Origin: an uncultured Alphaproteobacteria bacterium
GTDB lineage: Bacteria; Pseudomonadota; Alphaproteobacteria; Thalassobaculales; Thalassobaculaceae
Length of the DNA: 64,000 nucleotides
Assembly (NCBI GenBank): GCA_902589475.1
Contig: CACITD010000004.1
Coordinates: 24,244-88,243 of the forward strand
Direction: 5' to 3'
The notes under the pieces: model-generated
What the model was told of the DNA's origin: nothing
The model's database searches: none
The model's input: only the letters and a program-made list of their open reading frames with translations
Made by a program: the position numbers and the translations under genes
Part shown: positions 31,022 to 41,751 of the stretch, piece after piece
How positions within the stretch are numbered: the stretch's first letter is position 1
How the letters are laid out: each line of letters opens with the position of its first letter

Positions 31022-31181
31022 TTCATATCTCTTTTAATTGATACTTCAAAATTAATACATAGCGTTTTGGTATGATTTGAAAATGCCCACAACAAACATG
31101 TTTAAGCTGTATGGTGCAATACCTGAACTCTTTGCCATAGAACTTGCGCCACTTAAATATGGTTAAGAGGCAGCCTCTGCG

Positions 31182-31207
31182 CTGCTGATACGCATGTGCA
31201 TTAGCAG
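31182..31207. other. 26-nt near-palindrome CTGCTGATACGCATGTGCATTAGCAG in a divergent intergenic region
   Basis: 10 Watson-Crick pairs, 2 G-T and 1 mismatch when folded on itself, centred between eipB-like and GGDEF genes. Confidence 0.5.
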
Positions 31208-31298
31208 ATAAGCTATCAAATACCAAACCTTTTTAAAAATAACGAACCGCATCAAATTATATGGCACAACTATTGCTTATCATCAGAAAAACCAATTC

Positions 31299-32081
31299 GT
31301 GAGCAATTCAAAAATGAACGCAATTAAATCCCTGGATAGGGTTAATCAAAGAGGAGATCGGGAAATATCGATCGACGAGATAAAACTCGACAACATTATT
31401 TCGCATCTCTCTGGTTTAATAGAGCGAGATAATCTACTACCTACCGAACTTAACGACGGAACTGAAGTGGAGAAAGCTCTCAGTTTGGCTATGCTTGCAA
31501 TGACTGAGGCAGAAAAAAGAATCGAAAGGCAGCAAAAGAGAATAAAGCAACTAGAAAAACTTTCAATAACTGATGAACTCACGAAATTATTAAACAGGCG
31601 CGGTTTTCTAGCACAATTAAAACGTACTTTATCCTCATCAAAACGTACCGGAGTCGGTGGGGCCCTGGTGATATTAGATCTTGATCGATTTAAAAATATT
31701 AATGACCGCTACGGCCACATTGCCGGCGATAGGCTACTTCAGAAAATTGCTAGTTCCCTAAAACTCAAAGTTCGGGATAGCGACACGATTGGACGTTTAG
31801 GTGGCGACGAATTCGCCATTATTTTAGCCGGCCTTCCATCTTCTTTGGTTTCAAATAGGATTGATGAAATACAGGCCGCTATAAACCACCTCCATTTTGA
31901 ATGGGAAAATCATAAAATAACTGTTTGCGCCAGCATTGGTCGTTATGACTACTCTGGAATTGAAACTTATACAGAGTTAATCAATCTGGCTGACTTAAGC
32001 ATGTATGAAAAAAAACAAAAGAAAAACAATGACCAACAACTCGTCCCACAGATCCGCCAGACACGAATTCCAACATTATGA
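31299..32081 (+). CDS. GGDEF-domain diguanylate cyclase
   Basis: DELTKLLNRRGF, LDLDRFKNINDRYGH, GRLGGDEFAI; I-site RDSD five residues before GGDEF. Confidence 0.92.
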   Translation: MSNSKMNAIKSLDRVNQRGDREISIDEIKLDNIISHLSGLIERDNLLPTELNDGTEVEKALSLAMLAMTEAEKRIERQQKRIKQLEKLSITDELTKLLNRRGFLAQLKRTLSSSKRTGVGGALVILDLDRFKNINDRYGHIAGDRLLQKIASSLKLKVRDSDTIGRLGGDEFAIILAGLPSSLVSNRIDEIQAAINHLHFEWENHKITVCASIGRYDYSGIETYTELINLADLSMYEKKQKKNNDQQLVPQIRQTRIPTL

Positions 32082-32120
32082 TTTAATTTCACACTACATG
32101 TTCCCCCAGCATCTCTTTAG

Positions 32121-33287
32121 GTGTATACGGATGACATGACCTTAATAACCGATAATGGATCGCTAACATCAGCGTGCGAAAGACTTTCAAAGGAAGTGTA
32201 TCTGAGTGTCGATACCGAGTTTATGCGCGAGAAAACGTACTATCCTAAAGTATGCCTAATTCAAATTTCCGGTGAGACGGAGGCTATAGTAGTAGATGCT
32301 CTATCACCCGGTATAAATTTAGCACCTGTTCTTCAACTTCTAAACGACCCAGCGATTGTGAAGGTATTTCACGCTTGCAGGCAAGACATGGAAATATTTT
32401 TTCACTTGACCAAGAACACACCTAAGCCTGTATTTGACACCCAAATCGCCGCGATGGTATGCGGTTATGGTGACGCCATAAGCTATGATAAATTGGTCAA
32501 ACAATTACTAGGTATTGAGATAGACAAATCATCTAGGTTTACCGATTGGTCCCAGCGACCATTATCCAACACTCAATTAAAATATGCTTTATCTGATGTA
32601 ACGCATCTCCGCAAGGTATATGAAAAATTAAAAAAGCAATTACGAAAGAATGGGCGCGAAACCTGGTTAGTTGAGGAATTAGATTCTGTTACCAGTACAA
32701 CAACCTATATGATTGATCCAGAAAAGGTTTGGCTTCGTTTAAAAGTCCGGAGCGGCCGGCCACAATTTCTAATCTTGGTACAGGCTATAGCAGCATTCCG
32801 AGAACGCGAAGCACAACGTAGAGATATACCCAGAAATCGTGTGCTACGCGATGATGTATTATTAGATATTGCCGCAAGGGCCCCTGCAACACCCGAAGAA
32901 TTAGCAAAAGTAAGAAGTATTTCTGCCAACTTTGCAACAAGTAACTCCGGCACCCAAATATTGCAGATAATTTCCCTAGCAAAGCAGATACCGATAGATC
33001 AAGCACCTAAAATTGAAAAAAAGGAGCGTAAAAATCATCAAGGGACAGCTGTCGTTGAGCTCCTGAAGGTGTTATTGAAAATGAAAGCTGAGGAACATAA
33101 CGTTGCCCAAAAATTGATTGCTGCAACAGCAGACCTTGAAGCAGTCGCCGCCGATGATATGGCTGACGTTGCTTTTTTGAAAGGCTGGCGACGAGAGATC
33201 TTTGGAAACGACGCTTTGCTTTTGAAGTCTGGAAAACTTAGCCTTTCCATTAATAACAACAGCGTTAAAATTACCCACAATTCATAA
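32121..33287 (+). CDS. rnd: Ribonuclease D (true start may be ATG 32136)
   Basis: SVDTEFMREKTYYPKVCLIQIS; VFHACRQDMEIFF; YALSDVTHLRKVYEKL; HRDC-like region. Confidence 0.92.
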   Translation: MYTDDMTLITDNGSLTSACERLSKEVYLSVDTEFMREKTYYPKVCLIQISGETEAIVVDALSPGINLAPVLQLLNDPAIVKVFHACRQDMEIFFHLTKNTPKPVFDTQIAAMVCGYGDAISYDKLVKQLLGIEIDKSSRFTDWSQRPLSNTQLKYALSDVTHLRKVYEKLKKQLRKNGRETWLVEELDSVTSTTTYMIDPEKVWLRLKVRSGRPQFLILVQAIAAFREREAQRRDIPRNRVLRDDVLLDIAARAPATPEELAKVRSISANFATSNSGTQILQIISLAKQIPIDQAPKIEKKERKNHQGTAVVELLKVLLKMKAEEHNVAQKLIAATADLEAVAADDMADVAFLKGWRREIFGNDALLLKSGKLSLSINNNSVKITHNS

Positions 33288-33532
33288 TATATTAATTCAA
33301 AATCCAAACAACCAAGAGGGCTTACGATTAAAATATTTTTGACCACCCTCAAAATTTTTCCCGTCTAAATCAAGACTTCAGTTCTCACTCAGCGATGACT
33401 CCCTTATGCATTTACGAACGATAGCAGTTCAATTGAAGTTTACTAAATTACAACAAAACCTTAACACTGTTCTGCAATTGTCATCAGCCCACACTGTTTC
33501 AATTTAATGCAGTTATTAAGACCTTTCCAAAA

Positions 33533-34312
33533 TCATAAAGAACTCCTAAAGGCACCACCATCCATAAGAATATTTTGACCGTTGATGAAGCCTGCGTGGG
33601 CACTACATAAAAAAGCGCAGGTCTTGCCAAACTCTTCAGATTTTCCAAAGCGACCTGCGGGATTTTCTGCTGCGGCTGTCTTGTACATTTCCTCTTCACT
33701 CACGCCCGCAGCTTCAGCCCTAACTTTTAAATTGCCAAGAAGCCTGGCCGTTTCAAACGGTCCAGGTAGCAACCCGTTGATTGTAACACCATCTCTTACA
33801 GTATCTCTGGCTATTCCAGCGCAGAATCCCGTCAAACCCATTCTAGCTCCATTTGACAGCCCGAGTATTGAAATAGGTGACTTTACTGCTGCAGAGGTTA
33901 TATTAATTATTCTACCAAACTTTCTTGAAATCATTTCATCAACAGTGGACTTGATCAACTCAATGGCTGTCAGCATGTTCGCATCTACGGCTTTTATCCA
34001 GTCTTCTCTAGTCCAGTCTCGAAATTGGCCGGGTGGTGGCCCACCTGCGTTATTAATAAGAATGTCTACAGGTCCTGAGGTTTTTAACGCAGCTTCTCTA
34101 CCTTCACTAGTCGTAATATCGCAAGCAACGCTCTCAACGCTCACTTTATATTTTGAACGGATCTCATTTGCTGTATCAACAATGTCTTTTTCGGTTCTAG
34201 CACATATAGTTAAGTTAACGCCCGCCTCTGCCAATGCTTCCGCGCAGCCTCTGCCCAGACCTTTACTAGCTGCGCAAACAAGTGCGTTTTTACCTTGTAT
34301 TCCTAAGTCCAT
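33533..34312 (-). CDS. SDR family oxidoreductase
   Basis: CAASKGLGRGCAEALAEAG, NNAGGPPPGQF, C-terminal GQNILMDGG. Confidence 0.88.
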   Translation of the reverse strand: MDLGIQGKNALVCAASKGLGRGCAEALAEAGVNLTICARTEKDIVDTANEIRSKYKVSVESVACDITTSEGREAALKTSGPVDILINNAGGPPPGQFRDWTREDWIKAVDANMLTAIELIKSTVDEMISRKFGRIINITSAAVKSPISILGLSNGARMGLTGFCAGIARDTVRDGVTINGLLPGPFETARLLGNLKVRAEAAGVSEEEMYKTAAAENPAGRFGKSEEFGKTCAFLCSAHAGFINGQNILMDGGAFRSSL

Positions 34313-34324
34313 TTTTGTTCCTTT

Positions 34325-35005
34325 TTAACAAGTTTCCTGCAATATCCTTCGTGCTAAAGAAAGACTTATCGTATTTTTTTCCGAAAGAGAAATTTTATCT
34401 AGTCTATCGACTAAACGCCCAACTTCTTTAAACGACCTCTCCATCCTTCTGCAAAGATAATTCACCACATCATTCGAAACGTTAATCTGGCGATCCTTAA
34501 ACAGTTTTCCCATTACGCCTTTTATAATTTCGTCATCTGGTAACTTTAATTCCACGGTCGACATAGTCGAAACTCTCGAAGCTAAGTCGCGTAATTTAAT
34601 GTCCATCTGTGAAACAGGTTTCTCGCTTATTATGATGAAACTCCCTTCAAGTTCTTGAATTAAATTATATAGATGTAATAAAGTTTCTTCCTTCCACGAG
34701 TTATCAAAATTATCTATTAATACATTTTTGTGATCTACCAATAAGTCCCTCACATCAAGTGCGTCCAATGACGTGTCGTCAATTGATAAGGCGTTTGATT
34801 TTGATTTCCATATGTTCGCCAGGTGTGATTTACCTGACGAAGGTGCTCCAAAAATATTTAAACCGGGAACATTTACCGGCCAGTTCGGCCAGCTATCTAT
34901 CCAGGCTATAGCATCCTTATTTGAGTTCGACACTATAAAGTCATCTCTATTTAAAGACACTTCATCACCGAGATCAAAGGTTAATTGAACATTATTATCA
35001 GTCAT
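34325..35005 (-). CDS. hdaA: DnaA-related regulatory protein HdaA
   Basis: DnaA-like AAA+ fragment: NWPVNVPGLNIFGAPSSGKSHLANIW, LRDLASRVSTM, CRRMERSFKEVGRLVDRLD; no DnaA domain IV. Confidence 0.85.
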   Translation of the reverse strand: MTDNNVQLTFDLGDEVSLNRDDFIVSNSNKDAIAWIDSWPNWPVNVPGLNIFGAPSSGKSHLANIWKSKSNALSIDDTSLDALDVRDLLVDHKNVLIDNFDNSWKEETLLHLYNLIQELEGSFIIISEKPVSQMDIKLRDLASRVSTMSTVELKLPDDEIIKGVMGKLFKDRQINVSNDVVNYLCRRMERSFKEVGRLVDRLDKISLSEKNTISLSLARRILQETC

Positions 35006-35048
35006 TTTACAGCAGGCATCAGTAGTAACGCTTTGTGTTTTTATCTAA

Positions 35049-36095
35049 TTAGTTCTCTTCGCTACTTCCATTATAGTACGAGCTATTTTTATAGCGATCT
35101 ATGCAAAATCTAAAAAGCACACCAACTACCGCCGCCATTGGTAAAGCCAATAGAACTCCTAGGAACCCAAACAGCGCCCCACCAGCCAGCAATGAAAAAA
35201 TAACCCAAACGGGGTGCAAACCAACCGCTTCTCCAATAAATTTTGGCGTAAGAATATAACCCTCCAAGATCTGGCCTAACATAAAAATTCCAACAATTAT
35301 TATAATGTTTGTCCAGGCTTCAAACTGCAGATATGCTAATCCTATACTAAGCAATCCTCCAAATATTGCCCCAACAAATGGGACGAAGGAAATTAAACCG
35401 GCAAAGATGCCAATTACTACACCAAACTCTAGGCCAGTTATTGTCAGCGTAATCGCATAATAAGAAGCTAAAATTAAACACACTGTGCCCTGCCCTCTTA
35501 CGAATGCCGCTAGTTTTTTATCTATCTCGTTTAGCTGCTCTCGCAAGGTATCCTTGTGCCTTATCGGAAACCAATCGTATGCCTTCTCAACTATGAGATC
35601 CCAATCACGCAACAAGTAAAATGCAACTAATGGCGTAATGAGAAGAAGGGATAAAAGGTCTGCAACAGCTGCACCTCCGTCTATTACACCACCAAGCATC
35701 TTTGTAGTCCATTTTACGAGGCCACTTGCTGGGACATCTAAAACTTTTGCGTCAACTCTATTATTTAGTATCCCTGCAACTGCATCTATTATCAGTTGTA
35801 GCTTGTCCTTAACTATGGGAAGAAATTGAGCAAAATTCTTCAGTTGGTTGGTAAGAACAGGGACCAATAGGAAAACAAGAAAAATTACAAGCGCAAGAAA
35901 TACAAACAACGTAAATAGAGTTGCTAATGACCTATTCCATTTTCGCTCTTCTAATTTATCCACAACAGGATCCAGAAAGTAAGCTACTGCTATTCCGATA
36001 ACAAAGGGAAGCAAAATAGTTCTTAAAAAATAGAAGCTCAAAGCCATAATTATAGCTACTAGCAACCAGAACAAAGTAGAATTCAACCTTATCAT
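35049..36095 (-). CDS. AI-2E family transporter / PerM-like permease
   Basis: Polytopic; FVIGIAVAYFLDPVVDKLEERKWNRSLATL; GVLLALPMAAVVGVLFRF. Confidence 0.88.
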   Translation of the reverse strand: MIRLNSTLFWLLVAIIMALSFYFLRTILLPFVIGIAVAYFLDPVVDKLEERKWNRSLATLFTLFVFLALVIFLVFLLVPVLTNQLKNFAQFLPIVKDKLQLIIDAVAGILNNRVDAKVLDVPASGLVKWTTKMLGGVIDGGAAVADLLSLLLITPLVAFYLLRDWDLIVEKAYDWFPIRHKDTLREQLNEIDKKLAAFVRGQGTVCLILASYYAITLTITGLEFGVVIGIFAGLISFVPFVGAIFGGLLSIGLAYLQFEAWTNIIIIVGIFMLGQILEGYILTPKFIGEAVGLHPVWVIFSLLAGGALFGFLGVLLALPMAAVVGVLFRFCIDRYKNSSYYNGSSEEN

Positions 36096-36111
36096 AGACA
36101 GTCAACTCGCT

Positions 36112-37314
36112 TTAATTTTTATTACTTTTAATTCCGTCACAAACCTTGGTCATCCTGTTTGAAAGCTCGCAAAGTATTAACAAATTGTCATTCTCAAAAA
36201 GTGCAAGCCTTTTATATTGAAGCGCATTATCGAGTTGTTTTAGGGTCCCCATTATCCAAAAATCAACTAATGCTCTCTCTTTTGTCAAACTAACTAACTC
36301 AGACATTTTCACCGTACCTATTTCCCGCAACTTAGACCTGATAGATAACCAATGTTCCAGACCCAATATTGGAATTTCTACAGAAATTCGTTGCTGCACA
36401 CCAGAAACCACCTGATTTTGTTTTTTCCAAGCTTGGTTTAAACTTCTAATTGTCTTTTGCTTACCGGAATTCATTAGATCATTTAGGTCAGTGTCTGGTG
36501 ACATCTTAATTGTATCAATAATTTTTTCTTCAAAGTCATCATGTCCAGGTGCACGACTTGTGAATTCTAAAATTGGCAAATTATCAACTAGATCAAATTT
36601 TCTTGATACCTTGGCTACGACGACCTTATGCACCCCATACTTTTTCATAATAGGATTAAAATAGGCCAATTTCTCGCTGATGGCTTGCGCAGCTGACAAA
36701 TACTTTATGTCCTGAAAGTCACCTTCCGGGATAATAAACGGGATTAAACTATTATCATAAAAGCTCTGTCTCCATACATTCATCCACGGATTGGGTGTTT
36801 TCCACAATCGAGAGACGCCATTCGTTTCAAAAACTGGAATTAGCAGAATAGGTAGACTTGGTGTTTCTGAAAACGTGACACCATTTTTCAAAAGAATTTC
36901 TCGAACTAGATTTGGATTAAAGATGACAGTTAAAGTGGCTAAATATCGAACAGGTGAAACCCGTTCTCTAACAACCTCGTAACTCTGAACCAAGCTTTTT
37001 ATTTCATCAAGAGACAGTTCTACGATTTGGGAGTTCTCATCTGGCAAGGTTAATCGTCTAACAAGTAATTCCCATGCCTTCTTCTGACCTATTTCCAACG
37101 CCTTTTCTCGAGCGGCAATGGCAGTGTGCGAAGTTTCATCAACTTCAATATTTTCAATTTTAAAAACTTGATTTGCTTCTACTTCTGAACTACGACCAAG
37201 GAAGCAACACGAGATTATTACAAAAAAATACAAATACTTAAATTTTAATAGATAAATCATGTATAAATAGGAATCATTTAAGAAGAAAAACCCACGTGTT
37301 TCATTTATATGCAA
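36112..37314 (-). CDS. DUF2066 domain-containing protein (true start may be internal)
   Basis: Signal-like N-terminus, AREKALEIGQKKAWELLVRRLTLPDE; position next to perM-like and purMN as in other alphaproteobacteria. Confidence 0.75.
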   Translation of the reverse strand: MHINETRGFFFLNDSYLYMIYLLKFKYLYFFVIISCCFLGRSSEVEANQVFKIENIEVDETSHTAIAAREKALEIGQKKAWELLVRRLTLPDENSQIVELSLDEIKSLVQSYEVVRERVSPVRYLATLTVIFNPNLVREILLKNGVTFSETPSLPILLIPVFETNGVSRLWKTPNPWMNVWRQSFYDNSLIPFIIPEGDFQDIKYLSAAQAISEKLAYFNPIMKKYGVHKVVVAKVSRKFDLVDNLPILEFTSRAPGHDDFEEKIIDTIKMSPDTDLNDLMNSGKQKTIRSLNQAWKKQNQVVSGVQQRISVEIPILGLEHWLSIRSKLREIGTVKMSELVSLTKERALVDFWIMGTLKQLDNALQYKRLALFENDNLLILCELSNRMTKVCDGIKSNKN

Positions 37315-37376
37315 TTTTGTTGAACATAACTTCTCTTGAAACCAAGAACCTCTATTTTAACAAATTTAATTAATTA

Positions 37377-38477
37377 TTGATAGCCACGGAGGATACCATA
37401 AAAGAAAGACAACCATCACCGAAACTATCATACAAGGGTTCCGGCGTCGACATCGAGACCGGCAACCAACTTATTGAATTGATAAAACCCATAACCCGCT
37501 CCACCGCACGACCAGGAGCTGATGGTAAAATTGGAGGTTTTGGCGGCATTTTTGATCTAAAAGCCGCACATTATCGTGACCCAATACTAGTAGCCGCGAA
37601 CGATGGAGTAGGAACCAAATTAAAGCTCGCAATTGAGACCAATAATCATAATCAAGTTGGTATTGATTTAGTCGCAATGTGTGTGAATGACCTAGTAGTT
37701 CAGGGTGCTGAGCCTTTATTTTTTTTAGATTACTATGCAACCGGGAAATTATCATTAGGTTCCGCAAAAGAAGTGATAAATGGCATAGCAGAAGGATGTC
37801 TAACGGCCGGCTGCGCCTTGATAGGAGGCGAAACGGCTGAAATGCCGGGGATGTATAATGGTAACGATTATGACCTAGCAGGGTTTGCTGTAGGGGCAGT
37901 TGAACGTCAGGATCTTTTAACAAATGCCAACGCTAAAGAAGGTGATATTATTTTAGGCCTTGCCTCAAACGGACTTCACTCAAATGGATTTTCACTAATA
38001 CGAAAAGTTATTAAAGAATTAGACCTCAAATATGAAGAAAATTGTCCTTTTCTCGAAACGAAAAATCTCGGCGAAGCGCTGATGGAACCGACGAGAATTT
38101 ATGTAAAATCGTGTCTCCAAGCCCTTAAACTAGGCGGAATAATGGGCCTCGCGCACATAACTGGCGGAGGATTATTGGAAAATCCGCCACGTGCGTTTAA
38201 TGATCAGCTTTCAGCACACATTGATGCTTCTAGTTGGCCACTTCCTCCCGTTTACAAGTGGCTAATGACAACCAATTTAATAGCACCAGAGGAACTAGCG
38301 CATACTTTCAATTGCGGCATTGGAATGATTGTAATTACAGACCCGGGTTTTGCGCAAAATGTTGTCCAAGAACTAACCCATCTCGGTGAAACTGTTTATG
38401 AATTAGGGGTTTTAAAAAATCGTTCGAAGAACTTACCAAAAGTAACTATAGAGAATATTGCGAGCTGGAAAAATTGA
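37377..38477 (+). CDS. purM: Phosphoribosylformylglycinamidine cyclo-ligase
   Basis: [62 protein letters not shown] start. Confidence 0.95.
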   Translation: MIATEDTIKERQPSPKLSYKGSGVDIETGNQLIELIKPITRSTARPGADGKIGGFGGIFDLKAAHYRDPILVAANDGVGTKLKLAIETNNHNQVGIDLVAMCVNDLVVQGAEPLFFLDYYATGKLSLGSAKEVINGIAEGCLTAGCALIGGETAEMPGMYNGNDYDLAGFAVGAVERQDLLTNANAKEGDIILGLASNGLHSNGFSLIRKVIKELDLKYEENCPFLETKNLGEALMEPTRIYVKSCLQALKLGGIMGLAHITGGGLLENPPRAFNDQLSAHIDASSWPLPPVYKWLMTTNLIAPEELAHTFNCGIGMIVITDPGFAQNVVQELTHLGETVYELGVLKNRSKNLPKVTIENIASWKN

Positions 38478-39118
38478 GTAAGAAAATAAAGGTAGCAGTA
38501 CTAATTTCCGGCAATGGCACAAATTTACAAGCACTAATTGACGCTTGTATAGAACCCAATTATCCCGCCGAAATTGTTTTAGTAATATCCAATAAGCCCA
38601 ACGCAAAGGGAATATCAAGAGCACGAGAAGCTGGCATCAAAACGAGGATAGTAGACCATACAAATTATCGTAGTCGCGAAGAGTTTGATACTGAGTTATC
38701 TATGATCCTCTCCAATTCGAAATGTAAATTAATTTGCTTAGCCGGCTTTATGAGAATCCTCTCCGAAAATTTCGTAAACACATGGCCAAACACCATACTT
38801 AATATACATCCCAGTTTACTTCCAAGTTTTCCCGGGACAAAAACACACGAACGAGCTCTAGAGGCTGGGGTAAAAGTTTCTGGTTGCACACTGCACTTCG
38901 TTACGGCGAAATTAGATGCAGGACCAATTATCGGCCAAGCAGCAGTGCCAGTGCTAGACAATGACACGCCCAAAACGTTGGCTAATCGTGTGCTTATAGA
39001 AGAACACAAGCTTTATGCATTGGGACTAGAGTTGGTGGCAAATAAAATACTAAAGAACAAAAATGTAAACTTACATCGTGAGCAGGACACTGTATTCAAA
39101 AGTTTATTAAACTTTTAA
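38474..39118 (+). CDS. purN: Phosphoribosylglycinamide formyltransferase
   Basis: [54 protein letters not shown] start overlapping purM. Confidence 0.95.
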   Translation: MSKKIKVAVLISGNGTNLQALIDACIEPNYPAEIVLVISNKPNAKGISRAREAGIKTRIVDHTNYRSREEFDTELSMILSNSKCKLICLAGFMRILSENFVNTWPNTILNIHPSLLPSFPGTKTHERALEAGVKVSGCTLHFVTAKLDAGPIIGQAAVPVLDNDTPKTLANRVLIEEHKLYALGLELVANKILKNKNVNLHREQDTVFKSLLNF

Positions 39119-39177
39119 AGTATTGTTTGATTCAGTTATTTGTTTTATTTATAGAGGCGTAAGGGGAGACACAAAAA

Positions 39178-39315
39178 ATGGCATCCAATGAGACTGAAAA
39201 CAATCCGGACTACAAGTTCCATGCAGATACCTACAAAGGCGTTTGCACTTTAATCCAAGTGTCTATTGTATTAATCGTTATAACTCTACTACTTCTTGCT
39301 TGGTTGGTTGTCTGA
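39178..39315 (+). CDS. Small TM protein resembling aa3-type cytochrome c oxidase subunit IV
   Basis: 45 aa MASNETENNPDYKFHADTYKGVCTLIQVSIVLIVITLLLLAWLVV; hydrophilic N-term, H-x2-TYKG and single TM as in bacterial COX4_pro_2 proteins; upstream AAGGGGAGA as RBS; below ORF-track length cutoff. Confidence 0.6.
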   Translation: MASNETENNPDYKFHADTYKGVCTLIQVSIVLIVITLLLLAWLVV

Positions 39316-39432
39316 CAAATTAAATGATTTAGCTAGAAAAGTCACAAGTAGAGTTAGTCTTGATAATAAAACTTCAGTTCGCAGCTTGTGGCTACTACTT
39401 CCGCTAATCACGTTCAGTAAGCTTATCTCTAT

Positions 39433-39855
39433 TCAGCCGACGATATCGTCTTCAGAGAAAAACTGCGGGATTTCCTCTGCAGCGGTTGCTGCAGCATCAG
39501 AACCGTGAACTGAGTTCTCACCAACGCTTTTTGCGTAAAGTTTTCTAATTGTACCTTCCGCAGCCTCCGCAGGATTGGTAGCACCCATTACTTCGCGATA
39601 TTTTGCTATCGCGTTCTCTCCTTCTAGGACCTGAACGACAACGGGTCCTGACATCATAAATTCCACCAACTCATCGTAAAAGGGTCGTTCTGAATGAACC
39701 GCGTAAAACTGCTGTGCTTGCGCTTTAGTCATTCTAATTCGCCGCTGCGCTATTATTCGTAAACCGCTTTCCTCGATGAGCGCGTTAATAGCTCCTGTTT
39801 TATTTGCAAGGGTTGCATCAGGCTTTATTATGGAAAACGTTCTTTCAATACCCAT
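39433..39855 (-). CDS. ndk: Nucleoside diphosphate kinase
   Basis: [34 protein letters not shown] active-site His. Confidence 0.96.
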   Translation of the reverse strand: MGIERTFSIIKPDATLANKTGAINALIEESGLRIIAQRRIRMTKAQAQQFYAVHSERPFYDELVEFMMSGPVVVQVLEGENAIAKYREVMGATNPAEAAEGTIRKLYAKSVGENSVHGSDAAATAAEEIPQFFSEDDIVG

Positions 39856-40018
39856 GTCTATCTTCTTTCCTTATATCACGAGGGATCTAAATCACAACTA
39901 AATCGCTGAATCCTGTCTTATAAACAGCTATCGTGGCATGAGCAAGTCGCCTCTGACACTTTTAGATAACCCTCAGCACTACAATTTGTTTAGGTGGAAA
40001 GCAAACTTTTAAAATATT

Positions 40019-41671
40019 CTAGGTGGAATATTGAGAGAAATTTTGTGTTCCCGCACGTGCGGTATGATCAGTCTTTATATTTACAACAGCTACACGACCT
40101 TCATTGACTTTGGCCTGCGCTCTTTCTAATGCCTCCCTAATCTCTTCTGGTTTCTCTATATACTCGGCGTAGCACCCAAGAGATTCTGCCATTTTGTGAT
40201 ATCTTGTATAACCGAGGTCACGTCCTGGCTTCGTACCATCAGGATCGGCGGTCCATCCTCCATTTAAGCTTATTACAACTAAAACATTTATTCCATGGCG
40301 TACTGCTGTATCAAGTTCCATAGCATTTAGCCCAAATGAACCGTCACCATGAACGACAATTACTTGTTTGTCTGGTTTAGCAATCTTCGCCCCCAAGCCG
40401 AATGGTAATCCTACACCCATTGTCCCAAAGGGACCTGAGTTTAGGCGGTGTCCTGGAGAAAATGTAGGCATAGATTGACGTCCGTAGTTCAATATCTCCT
40501 GCCCATCGACAACTAGAATGGCATCCCGGTCCATAAAATTCTTAACCTCTTCACAAAGCCGTAGTGGATGGATCGGCTCATTGTCTGAGATTGCGTTGCC
40601 CCCTGGCCTAGATCTCTTGGCTGCTTCTTCATCACCTAAACGATTTATCCACCGATCGTAGGAAATTTTTTCATCCTGCCCCGTAAGCTTCTGATTCATC
40701 TGATTTAGAACAGCTTTAGCATCACCAACTATTCCAATGTCAACAGACCTAGGACTGGTACTAACTTCTTCTTCGTCAATATCAATCCGAACTATTTTTG
40801 CATCTGCGTTAAACCGTGGTGGTGCTGCATGGCCAATAATATAGTTCATCCGCGTACCAATGATCATAATCAGGTCTGCTTCTCTAAACGCCGCTGACCG
40901 AACAGTCATAAAAGATAAAGGATGATCTTCCGGGATAACACCACGTCCTTGAGGCGTTGTGTAAAATGGGATTTGTGTTTTTTCAACAAACTCTTGTAAT
41001 TCTGAAGAGGCATCCGACCAAAGGATACCTCCTCCAGTTATAATTACTGGTCTTTCCGCATTTCGCAGAACATTTATTGTCTCATCTATTATTTCTGATG
41101 AAGCATGTGGGCGCGCTCGAGGTAAAGCTCGCCCCGAGATAGACCAGTCGATTTCTTCTTCATCTATTTTTTCGTATAATAGATCACCGGGGCAATCTAG
41201 ATAAACCGGACCTGGTTTACCAGCCATCGCTTTTTGAAATGCCACATTTACCATTTCGGGAATACGGCTAAGGGTATAAACCCTCTCAGCCCACTTTGTA
41301 CAGGGCTTCATCATTCCGAGCTGATCGATTTCCTGGAATACTTGTTGGCCATATGTTTTAAATGGGCTAGAGCCGCCGATCGCCACTAATGGTACACAAT
41401 CTACGAATGCGTTTGCTACCCCGGTTATTAAATTTGTTACTCCTGGGCCACTTGCGGCCATGCAAACACTTGGCTTATTAAGCAGCCTACTGTAGGCCTG
41501 CCCCATAAACGCCGCAGCTTGTTCGTGCCTGACGTCTACTGGCCTTATACCCTCTTTAATACAGGACTCCTCGGCCAACAGCATCGGCCCTCCCATTAAA
41601 AAGAATAAATCCTCTACACCCTCTTTTTTTAATGCCTTAGCCAGAATTTCGGATCCAGTTAGTTGTGCCAA
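40019..41671 (-). CDS. Thiamine pyrophosphate-binding enzyme (acetolactate synthase / oxalyl-CoA decarboxylase-type superfamily)
   Basis: DVRHEQAAAFMGQAYSR; SGPGVTNLITGVANAF; HGDGSFGLNAMELDTAVRHGINVLVVISLNGGW; next to a CaiB/BaiF gene. Confidence 0.86.
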   Translation of the reverse strand: MAQLTGSEILAKALKKEGVEDLFFLMGGPMLLAEESCIKEGIRPVDVRHEQAAAFMGQAYSRLLNKPSVCMAASGPGVTNLITGVANAFVDCVPLVAIGGSSPFKTYGQQVFQEIDQLGMMKPCTKWAERVYTLSRIPEMVNVAFQKAMAGKPGPVYLDCPGDLLYEKIDEEEIDWSISGRALPRARPHASSEIIDETINVLRNAERPVIITGGGILWSDASSELQEFVEKTQIPFYTTPQGRGVIPEDHPLSFMTVRSAAFREADLIMIIGTRMNYIIGHAAPPRFNADAKIVRIDIDEEEVSTSPRSVDIGIVGDAKAVLNQMNQKLTGQDEKISYDRWINRLGDEEAAKRSRPGGNAISDNEPIHPLRLCEEVKNFMDRDAILVVDGQEILNYGRQSMPTFSPGHRLNSGPFGTMGVGLPFGLGAKIAKPDKQVIVVHGDGSFGLNAMELDTAVRHGINVLVVISLNGGWTADPDGTKPGRDLGYTRYHKMAESLGCYAEYIEKPEEIREALERAQAKVNEGRVAVVNIKTDHTARAGTQNFSQYST

Positions 41672-41751
41672 TGTCTTTACTCCAATAAACTTTTATGGTC
41701 ACGCTCGATAAATGTTACGTTCATCATATATCGTCAATACCTAGTTATATA

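Noticed and set aside
33582-34328. 248-aa plus-strand ORF
   Set aside because: Exactly antisense to a well-supported SDR gene; composition is a shadow of the true frame with no recognisable domain.
37471-37923. 150-aa minus ORF within purM
   Set aside because: Antisense to purM; His/Leu-rich shadow frame.
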